Assembly (NCBI GenBank): GCA_029561305.1 | Contig: JAKQJG010000188.1 | Location: 1 to 47,625 of the forward strand | Origin: Bacteroidota bacterium | GTDB lineage: Bacteria; Bacteroidota; Bacteroidia; Chitinophagales; Chitinophagaceae | Direction of reading: 5' to 3' | Length of the DNA: 47,625 nt | Shown: positions 8,557 through 17,400 of the stretch, one piece after another | Numbering within the stretch: the stretch's first letter is position 1 | Layout: each line of letters opens with the position of its first letter | Translations under genes and position numbers: made by a program | Notes under the pieces: model-generated | Database searches by the model: none | What the model was told of the DNA's origin: nothing | What the model saw: only the letters and a program-made list of their open reading frames with translations

Positions 8557-9045
8557 TCACCAACTCAGCTCCATGATGTAGTCATTCATATAAAAGCCGT
8601 TACCAATACCTATATCTTCTTCGGAGATAATTTTAAAGCCAAGTTTTTGGTAGAATTGTAATGCTTTGTTTTTACGGTTCACGTTAAGTTGAAGGGTGTT
8701 CGCAGGTGTAATATCGTTTTTGATATAACTTATAAGCCCCTTGCCAATGCCTTTTCCCTGCTCATTGGGGAGGATATAAATTTTATGCAGGCGATGTATC
8801 GAACGGTTGTGTTGCATTGCCGAATAAGCCGCAAATGCAACAGGCTTTTCGTCCAGGTAAGCAATTATAAACTGGTCGCCATTTTCAATTTGCTTTGTTA
8901 ATGCGGCCGTGCTGTACATCAGTTCCATCATATAATCCACCTGTTGCGTGGTAATGATCTCGCTATAGGTGGGCGGCCAGATTATGTTGGATAAATTTTT
9001 TATTACAGGCACTGATTCAGCACCCACTTTTTTCACAACCATCAT
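8557..9045 (-). CDS. GNAT family N-acetyltransferase
   Basis: A 162-residue single GNAT domain. Motif A is visible as HKIYILPNEQGKGIGKGLI (about residues 87-105), with the acetyl-CoA pyrophosphate loop QGKGIG; it is followed by LQLNVNRKNKALQFYQKLGF, the typical beta-5/alpha-4 segment. The acceptor could be a small molecule or protein N terminus and cannot be told from the sequence. It lies 6 nt after the stop of the small secreted protein gene upstream and is probably co-transcribed with it. The gene is convergent with the SGNH gene, with only 12 nt between stops and no separate terminator visible. Confidence 0.92.
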   Translation of the reverse strand: MMVVKKVGAESVPVIKNLSNIIWPPTYSEIITTQQVDYMMELMYSTAALTKQIENGDQFIIAYLDEKPVAFAAYSAMQHNRSIHRLHKIYILPNEQGKGIGKGLISYIKNDITPANTLQLNVNRKNKALQFYQKLGFKIISEEDIGIGNGFYMNDYIMELSW

Positions 9046-9051
9046 CTGTAA

Positions 9052-9546
9052 TTATTGTATGGTGATCTTTAGATCCGGAGCATAAAAACGGTGGTCTTTA
9101 CCGTCGTGAACGATGATGTCAAAAAAGTAAAGTTCCTCACCCTTTTGCAATTGCTCTTCAATACTTGTTTTCCAGATGCCACTGATGGGGGTTTCAGTAA
9201 AACGCTGCGCCACAAGGCTGGTGGTAGGGGTTACCACTCCCGTATTTTCATCTTCTGTTACGGCCAGCCTGGTGTAAGCCAACTGGTAAGAGGATATGGC
9301 ATAACTGTTATTTTTATCATCCACGATCCTCAATGGCAGCGAAATGATTTGTTTACCCACTTCTGCATGACAGGTAACATTGATGCCCGTAAATTTTGCT
9401 AAATAGGTCTTCACTTTGGGGGGAATAAACTTTTTAGCAGGAGCAGCAGCTGCCGGTTTTGGCTTGGTAGCTGCTGGTTTTGGCTTTACCTGTGCTATTG
9501 CCGACATTGATGTAAACAAAACTGCAAAGGGTAATAGTTTATACAT
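9052..9546 (-). CDS. small secreted protein, unknown function
   Basis: A 164-residue product with a signal peptide (residues 1-18, cleavage after SAIA), then a Lys-Pro-Ala-rich linker (about 19-44) and a compact domain rich in beta-strand-forming residues. I recognise no catalytic motif. A single Cys lies in VTCHAE. The linker resembles tethers of periplasmic proteins. It shares a transcript with the GNAT gene, 6 nt downstream. A degenerate promoter-like TACATTCG lies about 20 nt before the ATG. Function unknown. Confidence 0.75.
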   Translation of the reverse strand: MYKLLPFAVLFTSMSAIAQVKPKPAATKPKPAAAAPAKKFIPPKVKTYLAKFTGINVTCHAEVGKQIISLPLRIVDDKNNSYAISSYQLAYTRLAVTEDENTGVVTPTTSLVAQRFTETPISGIWKTSIEEQLQKGEELYFFDIIVHDGKDHRFYAPDLKITIQ

Positions 9547-9673
9547 GGGGGCTTTTTTAGAATAACGAATGTAGTGATTTGCCCGTATCCGGAAGTGTTA
9601 ATTAATACCCGGTTATTTTATTTTATAACACGTAATGATTTGGCAAGCCTGATGTTATGTTCTTTTATCAATA

Positions 9674-9704
9674 AAAAATACCCAGGAGTCAGCTGGGTAA
9701 TTTT
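9674..9704 (-). terminator. valS terminator
   Basis: On the minus strand: TTACCCAG, loop, CTGGGTA, then TTTTTTATTG. The stem is TACCCAG (9679-9685) with CTGGGTA (9693-9699). It lies 45-75 nt after the valS stop and is followed by a T-run on the minus strand. Confidence 0.75.
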
Positions 9705-9748
9705 CGTCATTAAAGTATTGAAATGATCAGAGAAAAACAAATGACATG

Positions 9749-12445
9749 TTATGTAAGCCCTACTAAACTTTCTTCAATTGTTTGAATCCTTGCTTCCGCA
9801 TCGGCTTTTTTCTTTTGTTCCAAAGCAATTACTGCTGGTTGGGCGTTTTGTACAAACCGTTCGTTGCTGAGTTTTTTTACTACGCTTTCCAGGAAACCTT
9901 TTTGGTGTTCCAGGTCTTTTAGAAGATCTGCTTTGAGAGTAGCGCTGTCCAATTGTTTTTCGGAATCTATATAAAATTTATCTTTTTCCACTGCCACTAC
10001 AATGCTGTTTGCAACAGCAGCTTCTACATATGCAATAGACGCTGCATTAACCTGTTTTAACAGAATGCTTTCGATTGCCTGATACCTGCTTGCCGTTGCC
10101 GTTTCAATATGAAGCTTTATTGTTTCTTTTGGCTTCAATTGATTTTTATTCCTGGCATCCCGCAGGTTGGTAATTACGTTTTTCAATAATTCACCTTGTT
10201 GTAAAATATCTTTATCTGCTGCTGCAGCCGTTCTGTATTGTACTGTACACAGATCCGTTTTTTGTTCTCTTAACTGATGAAAGATCTCTTCTGTAATAAA
10301 CGGCATATAAGGATGCAGCAACTGCAACAGCTCTTCAAAAAAGGCAACTGTTTTGTTATAAACAGCAGCGTCTATGGGTTGTTCAAAACCTGGTTTTACC
10401 CATTCCAGGTACCAACTGCAGAAATCATCCCAGATCAGCGAGTAGATAGTTTTTAAGGCTTCGCTTAACCTGAACTGTTTCATCAGGTTTTCCACTTCTG
10501 CTTTTACTTCATTCAGCCGGTTAGTGAACCAGTCAATGGTGAATTGTGAATTGTCAATGACAGTTGAACCTGGTTCAGGATTACCACCTGCTGCTTGCCG
10601 GGCCTGCCACATTTTAAGCAGCTTCAATGCATTCCACAATTTATTATTAAAGTTCCTGCCTTGTTCCAAAGCTGCTTCATCAAACATTAAGTCATTGCCG
10701 GCAGGGGATGATACCATGATGCCAAACCTAACCGCATCAGCACCATAGGTGTCGATCAATCCTAACAGGTCAGGTGAATTGCCTAATTGTTTGCTCATTT
10801 TTCTTCCCTGCTTGTCTCTCACCATGCCGGTAAAATATACATCTTTAAAAGGCTGCTTGTGTTCATATTCATACCCGGCCATGATCATCCTGGCTACCCA
10901 AAAGAAAATAATATCCTGGCCGGTAACAAGTGTTGTGGAAGGATAGTAATAACTGGCTTCTTTATTACCGGGATGGCTGATGCCTTTAAAAACTTCCATT
11001 GGCCACAACCAGGAGGAAAACCAGGTATCCAGTACATCTTCGTCCTGGAAAAGCTTCGGGTTATGAGCATTAAGCTGTGAGCCAGCACTGCTCTCAGCTC
11101 GCAGCTTTTGACTCATGGCTTCTTCTTCACTTTCAGCAACATACACCTTTCCTTCCTCATCATACCATGCCGGTATCCTTTGTCCCCACCAAAGCTGGCG
11201 GCTGATGCACCAGTCTTTTATATTTTCCAGCCAATGTTTGTAGGTGTTCTTTGTTTTAGCCGGATGAAAACTAATGGAATCATCCATTACAGATGTCAAT
11301 ACCTGCGGGTTCTTTTCCATGAATTTTTTCATATCAATAAACCACTGCATCGACAATTTATTTTCAATCACAGCACCCGTTCTTTCACTGGTGCCCACCT
11401 GGCTTTTGTACTCTTCTGTTTTTTCAATTTGTGCCAGTGCAGCAATATCTTCCGCTATCTTTTTTCTTAATACAAAACGGTCAATCCCCACATAACCCTT
11501 CACCTGTTCTGACGGGTTGTCTTCCAGCAATTCATCAATGGTAAACTTACCCGTGAGGTCAAGTGTATCTATAGATTTAAGATGGTGCTTTGCACCCAGT
11601 ATATTATCATTCTTATCATGTGCAGGCGTTATTTTTAATGCGCCCGTTCCAAACTCTGCTGTTACATACTCATCGGCAATGATGGGAATCTTCCTGTTGA
11701 TAATGGGAACAATAACCTCTTTACCAATAAACGCTTTATACCGTTCATCTTCCGGGTGTACGCAAATTGCCACATCACCTAAAATGGTTTCAGGCCTTGT
11801 GGTAGCAACGGTGATCTTTCCGGTGCCGTCTGCAAATGGATAGCTCACAAAATATAGCTTGCTGTCAACGTCTTTAAAAATAACTTCCTCATCGCTTAGT
11901 GCTGTCTGGCTTGCCGGGTCCCAGTTTACCATACGCTTACCCCGGTATATAAGCCCTTTACCATACAGGTCGATAAATACTTTTATAACACTTTTGTAGT
12001 AGTCATCATCCATGGTAAAGGACGTCCTGTTCCAGTCTAAACTGCAACCCAATTTTTTCAATTGCTGTAAAATGATGCCGCCATATTTTTCTTTCCATTC
12101 CCATGCATAGGTCAAAAATTCTTCCCTGGATAAGGATGATTTGGTGATACCTCTTTCTCTCAGCATCGCCACCACTTTTGCTTCTGTAGCAATAGAAGCA
12201 TGGTCAGTGCCCGGTACCCAGCAGGCATTTTTTCCTTGCATCCTTGCCCGGCGGATCAATATGTCCTGTATGGTATTGTTAAGGCAATGACCCATATGCA
12301 GCACACCTGTTACATTGGGCGGAGGAATCACGATCGTGTAAGGTTCCCTGTCGTCAGGAATACTGTTAAAATATCCTTTGTCCAGCCAGTGCTGGTACCA
12401 TTTTGCATCTGTTTCGCCGGGAAGATAATTTTTGCTGAGTTCCAT
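9749..12445 (-). CDS. valS: valine--tRNA ligase
   Basis: Class I aminoacyl-tRNA synthetase that charges tRNA-Val. The 898-residue length is normal. HIGH appears as HMGH (residues 50-53) within PPPNVTGVLHMGH and KMSKS as KMSKQ (549-553). The editing domain and the DEDVLDTWFSSWLWP block are present, and the C terminus is the usual coiled-coil arm (from about residue 830). An oddity: residues 447-458 (KLRAESSAGSQL) are encoded by an 11-bp inverted repeat at 11072-11107 and sit just before the DEDVLDTWFSS block. The region varies in length in the family, so it is probably a tolerated surface insertion. A TACATTTG box lies 28 nt before the ATG. Confidence 0.97.
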   Translation of the reverse strand: MELSKNYLPGETDAKWYQHWLDKGYFNSIPDDREPYTIVIPPPNVTGVLHMGHCLNNTIQDILIRRARMQGKNACWVPGTDHASIATEAKVVAMLRERGITKSSLSREEFLTYAWEWKEKYGGIILQQLKKLGCSLDWNRTSFTMDDDYYKSVIKVFIDLYGKGLIYRGKRMVNWDPASQTALSDEEVIFKDVDSKLYFVSYPFADGTGKITVATTRPETILGDVAICVHPEDERYKAFIGKEVIVPIINRKIPIIADEYVTAEFGTGALKITPAHDKNDNILGAKHHLKSIDTLDLTGKFTIDELLEDNPSEQVKGYVGIDRFVLRKKIAEDIAALAQIEKTEEYKSQVGTSERTGAVIENKLSMQWFIDMKKFMEKNPQVLTSVMDDSISFHPAKTKNTYKHWLENIKDWCISRQLWWGQRIPAWYDEEGKVYVAESEEEAMSQKLRAESSAGSQLNAHNPKLFQDEDVLDTWFSSWLWPMEVFKGISHPGNKEASYYYPSTTLVTGQDIIFFWVARMIMAGYEYEHKQPFKDVYFTGMVRDKQGRKMSKQLGNSPDLLGLIDTYGADAVRFGIMVSSPAGNDLMFDEAALEQGRNFNNKLWNALKLLKMWQARQAAGGNPEPGSTVIDNSQFTIDWFTNRLNEVKAEVENLMKQFRLSEALKTIYSLIWDDFCSWYLEWVKPGFEQPIDAAVYNKTVAFFEELLQLLHPYMPFITEEIFHQLREQKTDLCTVQYRTAAAADKDILQQGELLKNVITNLRDARNKNQLKPKETIKLHIETATASRYQAIESILLKQVNAASIAYVEAAVANSIVVAVEKDKFYIDSEKQLDSATLKADLLKDLEHQKGFLESVVKKLSNERFVQNAQPAVIALEQKKKADAEARIQTIEESLVGLT
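11072..11107. repeat. palindromic element in frame inside valS
   Basis: AAGCTGTGAGC (11072-11082) and GCTCGCAGCTT (11097-11107) are inverted with one mismatch, separated by 14 bp that themselves form a partial palindrome. The element is 36 bp, a multiple of three, and encodes residues 447-458 of ValRS without a stop. Confidence 0.65.
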
Positions 12446-12473
12446 TGCCTTGCTGCTTTTCTGTTTAAGTGTG

Positions 12474-12481
12474 CAAATGTA
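12474..12481 (-). promoter_or_regulatory. TAnnTTTG -7 promoter box of valS
   Basis: The minus strand reads TACATTTG, 28 nt upstream of the valS ATG. The -33 element is not convincing. Confidence 0.5.
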
Positions 12482-12622
12482 GGCATTGAAGTTGCAAAAA
12501 AGTAGTGGGAATTATCAGGACAGGCTTAAAAAGAAAGACCGGAGAAAAAGATACTCACGCCCCCTTTTTATCCAATGAATTTTTATCAACACATTGTAAC
12601 CGTTCTTGTACCTGCCAACCCT

Positions 12623-12630
12623 TACCTTTG
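12623..12630 (+). promoter_or_regulatory. TAnnTTTG -7 promoter box of prfC
   Basis: TACCTTTG, 45 nt upstream of the prfC ATG, giving a short 5' leader. TTG triplets upstream (12594, 12606) are not at the usual 19-nt spacing. Confidence 0.5.
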
Positions 12631-12675
12631 CCGCTCAAAAAACACAGGTGTTATTGTGTAATTAGTGGCTAAAAA

Positions 12676-14262
12676 ATGAAATACATCGACGAAATAAACA
12701 GGCGTAAGACCTTTGCGATCATCAGTCACCCTGATGCCGGTAAAACAACCCTGACCGAGAAATTCCTGCTTTTTGGCGGAGCTATACAAACCGCCGGTGC
12801 AGTAAAAAGTAACAAGATAAAGAAACATGCCACCAGTGACTTCATGGAAATAGAGCGCCAGCGTGGTATCAGTGTAGCCACCAGTGTAATGACGTTTGAA
12901 TACCAGGGCTATCTGATCAATCTCCTTGATACACCGGGCCACAAGGATTTTGCGGAAGATACCTTCCGCACACTAACGGCCGTGGATAGTGTTATCCTGG
13001 TGGTAGACAGCGTGAATGGGGTAGAAGCTCAAACCAGGAGACTGATGGAAGTGATTGCCATGCGGAGTACGCCGGTAATTGTGTTCATCAATAAAATGGA
13101 CCGGGATGGAAAGAACCGCTTTGACCTGCTGGAAGAAATTGAGAATGAACTGAAGATTCAATTGCACCCGATGACCGTGCCGATCAATAGTGGTAAAGAC
13201 TTTAAAGGGGTGTATGACCTGCATAAAAAAAGCCTGGTTTTGTTTACTGCAGGCACCAAGGCCAATGATGAAGATGTGCTTGAAATCACCAATCTGAATG
13301 ATGAGATACTCAATACAAAAATAGGAGAGAAGGATGCTGATACACTGAGAGAAGATGTGGAGTTGATTGATGGTGTTTATGGTGAATTGAATGCAGCAGA
13401 TTATTTGGCTGGAAAAACTGCGCCCGTTTTTTTTGGCAGTGCGGTTAACAACTTTGGTGTAAAAGAAATGCTGGATACTTTTATCCGGATAGCTCCAACA
13501 CCAAGACCCCGGCATACCACTGTGAGGGATGTTAAGCCCGAAGAAGACAAGTTCAGCGGTTTTATTTTTAAGATACATGCCAATCTCGATCCCAAGCATC
13601 GGGACCGGATTGCTTTTTTACGGGTATGCAGTGGTCGCTTTGAACGAAACAAATACTACGATCACGTAAGGCTGGATAAAGAATTCCGCTTTAATAATCC
13701 GTACAGTTTTTTAGCAAGACAAAAAGATGTGATAGAGGAAGCTTACCCAGGGGATGTGGTGGGATTATTTGATACAGGTAACTTTAAAATTGGCGATACA
13801 CTTACCGAGGGAGAACAATTTTATTTTACAGGTATACCTACTTTCTCACCTGAAATATTCAAGGAAGTACAGAACAAAGACCCGATGAAGACAAAGCAGC
13901 TGGAAAAAGGATTGTTGCAATTGACGGATGAAGGCGTGGCACAATTATTTACCCAATTTGGGGGAAATAAGAAGATCATTGGTTGCGTGGGCGAACTGCA
14001 GTTTGAAGTAATTCAGTACCGTTTGTTGCAGGAATATGGCGCCAGTGTGCAGATGAACAGCCTGCCGTTTTTTAAAGCCTGCTGGATCACCAGTAAAGAT
14101 CCAAAGAAGCTGGATGATTTTACTCGTTACAAGCAGGCTAATATTGCAGAAGATAAAGATGGTCACCTCGTTTACCTGGCCCAAAGCGAGTGGTTTTTAA
14201 ATACAGAACGACAAAACAATCCCGATATCGAATTTCATTTCAGCAGTGAGGTTCATAAATAG
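12676..14262 (+). CDS. prfC: peptide chain release factor 3
   Basis: Translational GTPase that recycles RF1/RF2 after termination. The 528 residues match bacterial RF3. Motifs: G1 SHPDAGKTT (residues 17-25), switch I with [10 protein letters not shown]3 DTPGHKDF, G4 NKMDR and the RF3-typical [11 protein letters not shown] stretch. The C-terminal domains 2 and 3 are complete. It differs from EF-G by the lack of domains IV and V. It is divergent from valS across 230 bp, with a promoter box at 12623. Nothing follows it in the same direction closely enough to form an operon. Confidence 0.97.
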   Translation: MKYIDEINRRKTFAIISHPDAGKTTLTEKFLLFGGAIQTAGAVKSNKIKKHATSDFMEIERQRGISVATSVMTFEYQGYLINLLDTPGHKDFAEDTFRTLTAVDSVILVVDSVNGVEAQTRRLMEVIAMRSTPVIVFINKMDRDGKNRFDLLEEIENELKIQLHPMTVPINSGKDFKGVYDLHKKSLVLFTAGTKANDEDVLEITNLNDEILNTKIGEKDADTLREDVELIDGVYGELNAADYLAGKTAPVFFGSAVNNFGVKEMLDTFIRIAPTPRPRHTTVRDVKPEEDKFSGFIFKIHANLDPKHRDRIAFLRVCSGRFERNKYYDHVRLDKEFRFNNPYSFLARQKDVIEEAYPGDVVGLFDTGNFKIGDTLTEGEQFYFTGIPTFSPEIFKEVQNKDPMKTKQLEKGLLQLTDEGVAQLFTQFGGNKKIIGCVGELQFEVIQYRLLQEYGASVQMNSLPFFKACWITSKDPKKLDDFTRYKQANIAEDKDGHLVYLAQSEWFLNTERQNNPDIEFHFSSEVHK

Positions 14263-14393
14263 GTGAGCCTGCCTGCTGCAGATCCATTTTAGATACTACT
14301 AAATGAATCATACTCTCCGTTATGGCGTTGGCTTTTTAATGTTTCAAACCGCAATCTTACAGGTATTCTATTGGGTATCAATTATACTCCAGT

Positions 14394-14406
14394 CATTGGG
14401 CCAATG
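14394..14406. repeat. 13-bp palindrome upstream of the first giant surface protein gene
   Basis: CATTGG, G, CCAATG. It lies 83 nt upstream of the chosen ATG at 14489 and could be an operator half-pair or chance. Nothing else clear is seen in 14263-14488. Confidence 0.3.
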
Positions 14407-14488
14407 CTGATTTTGGGTAATAAATATGGAATTTGGGCGTTAGTTTAGGTTGAAGTCATCCATCAATCAAACAAATCCAATCAATTCC

Positions 14489-17400
14489 ATGAAAAAGCGC
14501 TACCTAATCTGCATTTTCATTACTTTATTTTCACTATTTAAAGTTAAAGCAACTACTATAACATCATCTGGATCAGGAAATTGGTATAGCACTTCAACAT
14601 GGGCTGGCGGTGTAATTCCTTTGGCGGGGGATGATGTAAGAATAGCCAGTGGTCATACCGTAACCGTTGATGCAGCCGCTGCCTGTCTCACGCTCACCAT
14701 TGGTATAGCACCGCTAAATATTAGTACAACTGTAATCCTGAATGCGGGCGTTTCACTTACCGTTTCTGGCAACATTACCATTACACCGCCCAGTACTAAC
14801 AATATCGATAACACGTTCAATGTCGCTGATGGAATAGTATCCTGTGGCTCGCTGGTAACTACCAATTCTGGTGGTAATACAAGGCGTTGTGTGGTTATTA
14901 TCAACGCTGGTACGTTAACCTGTACCAATGACTTTGCGATGGGAGGAAATGTTACCCGCAATAAACTTATCTTTTCAGGAAGTGGTTTACTTCAGGTGGC
15001 AGGCAATGCCAGCACCATCGCAAATGGTCAGTTCACAGCAGCAACAGGAACGATTGAGTACAATGGTGCTGTTGATCAAAATATACTGTCGTTAAGTTAT
15101 CATTCGCTTATTTGTAACGGCGCCGGGGTAAAATCGCTTGTGGCTGCTACTGCTGTTACAGGCAACTTACAAATAGGGGGTGCAGCGCAACTGGATGTAA
15201 CCAGCAGCAATAATTTTAGTCTTTCGGTTGCTGGAGACTGGACGGTATCAAGTGTAAATGCTGATCCATTTATAGAACGGGCAGGAACGGTAACGCTGAA
15301 CGGGAGTGCCGGTATCCAGGCGCTTAATACAGCTTTATCGCAGGAGAATTTTTATAACTTTACCATTAACAACACGTCAGGAAGTGTACCGGCGGTGGAA
15401 TGTAATAAACATCTATATGTATCGCAGGCTTACAGGCAATTAAATGGTATGGTTGATCTGAAAGGGAATAACCTTACGGTTGTATCAGCAAATAACACCG
15501 GCACCTTTACAACCTGTACATTGTCTGGTGGCAGCATAATCACAACTATTAGCGGTTCACAAGTGTCTTTTAGCGATACTAACGATTCCACCTATGTGAA
15601 TTTTGCTGGAACGCATGTTGGTACCAGCAACTTTCCAATACCATTAAACATTAACACCGGCCGTATCAATATAGAAAACCTCCACCTGTACGGTACCGGA
15701 AATTTCACAAAAACATACCCACTGGATGATGCTGTAGCAACAGGCGGCAACAAATATTACAGCAACGTAACTTTCACGGCCACCACTTCTGCCAGCCGCT
15801 GGCGGTTCAGCACAGATGACGGGGCTTTGCCAGATTCATTTTTTGCAAAAGCCACCTTTAATGCCTACGCCAACGGGGGGTCAAATAATAATTTTATTAT
15901 CGGTGCCAATTCAGTTGGAAATTATTATGCCGACAGTGTATGGCTTACCAGTACAACGATCGGGGGGCTTTTTATTGGAAGGCAGAATGGTGCAACAAGC
16001 GGCACCCAGAGCTCTCATACATTTAATGGCCATGTAGAGGTAACAGTAACGCATACGGGTAATATCACTTTTGCAGATGGAATTCCTACTCTACCATCAA
16101 CGGTAACTTTTAATAAAACACTCAGGCTTAACTCCACTATCACTTCTACCGGTGATATTTATATTGGAAGGAATGCTGTGGGATCAACCATTACGATTTC
16201 CCCAACCGGGCAATTGGTAGACGGAAATATTACAGGAGCCACCAATATTTATTTTTACAATGTTACCCAGAATGGTACCCTGGCCCAGTCCACCACCAAC
16301 TTTGGTTCTTCCAACAGTAATATCACGGTGGGAAGCGCCGCCAGCCCCTGTACCTGGAATGGCTCCCTAACCTTGTCAGCACCCAATCTTAACCTGGCCT
16401 ATAGCACATTTAATGGTGCCAGCAATACCTTCAGTATGAATGGCACAGCCGCTAACCAGAATTGTACTGGCGGAAACACTTTTGCAGCGGGTACCACCAG
16501 TTATTTTTCAAATACGGGTACTATGAACTGGTACCTGGCTGTATCAGCGGCCGATGATTACAATGGAGATGTTGTCTTTAACAGGGCCAGTGCTGCAGGT
16601 CTTCACCCGGCGTATAACACCAATTGCACTTTTGCAGGTAATATTACTGTGGGTACTTTTTCTGACTCTATCAATTTTGCTACCGGCACAAACGGAAGGG
16701 TAACAATTGACGGAAATGCATCTGCACTATTCACCTACGGGGGAACGAAGACAAATACGATCAAGAGATTAACAATGAATAAGACTTCAGGTAATTTCAC
16801 CTTGTATAAAAACATTGGGGTACCTGCCGGCGGAGATCTGGTATTAAGTTCCGGAAAAATCAGAACATCCGCCTCAGCCATGTTATTTATGATGGATGAA
16901 ATAAATACCGTTACCAGTTTAAATGATGCTTCCACCAGTTATATCGATGGCCCCTTTCGCTGGGATGTAACCAATAACACTACACGCACACTGCATTTCC
17001 CCATTGGGAAAAATACAACCTGCAGACCTGTGACGCTAACTGTACGGCATAGTAATAACACTTCATACAGTTACGAGGCACAAGTATTTAATGCAAGCGC
17101 AAACGCACTGGGCTGGACCCTTCCGGCGGGTATGAATAATGTTTCTGTCGCCCACTATTGGGATATTGACAGGTATAATACCAGTACCTGGACAATTGAC
17201 CCAACAACTAATATATCCGGCAACCAGGCTATCACACTTTTTTATGGGGCAAATGATAATGTGATAAATCCTTCAGTGCTTACAATTTGTAAAAACACGC
17301 ACACGTCACTAACCACCTGGAGTGATATTGGAGGAACAGGAGCCACCATTACATCAGGCAGTATTACTTCCACTTCTTCACCCGCTGCGTTTAACTCCTT

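Noticed and set aside
14450..14488. Longer TTG start for the first giant protein
   Set aside because: The signal peptide begins at ATG 14489; upstream residues are polar and would spoil the signal.
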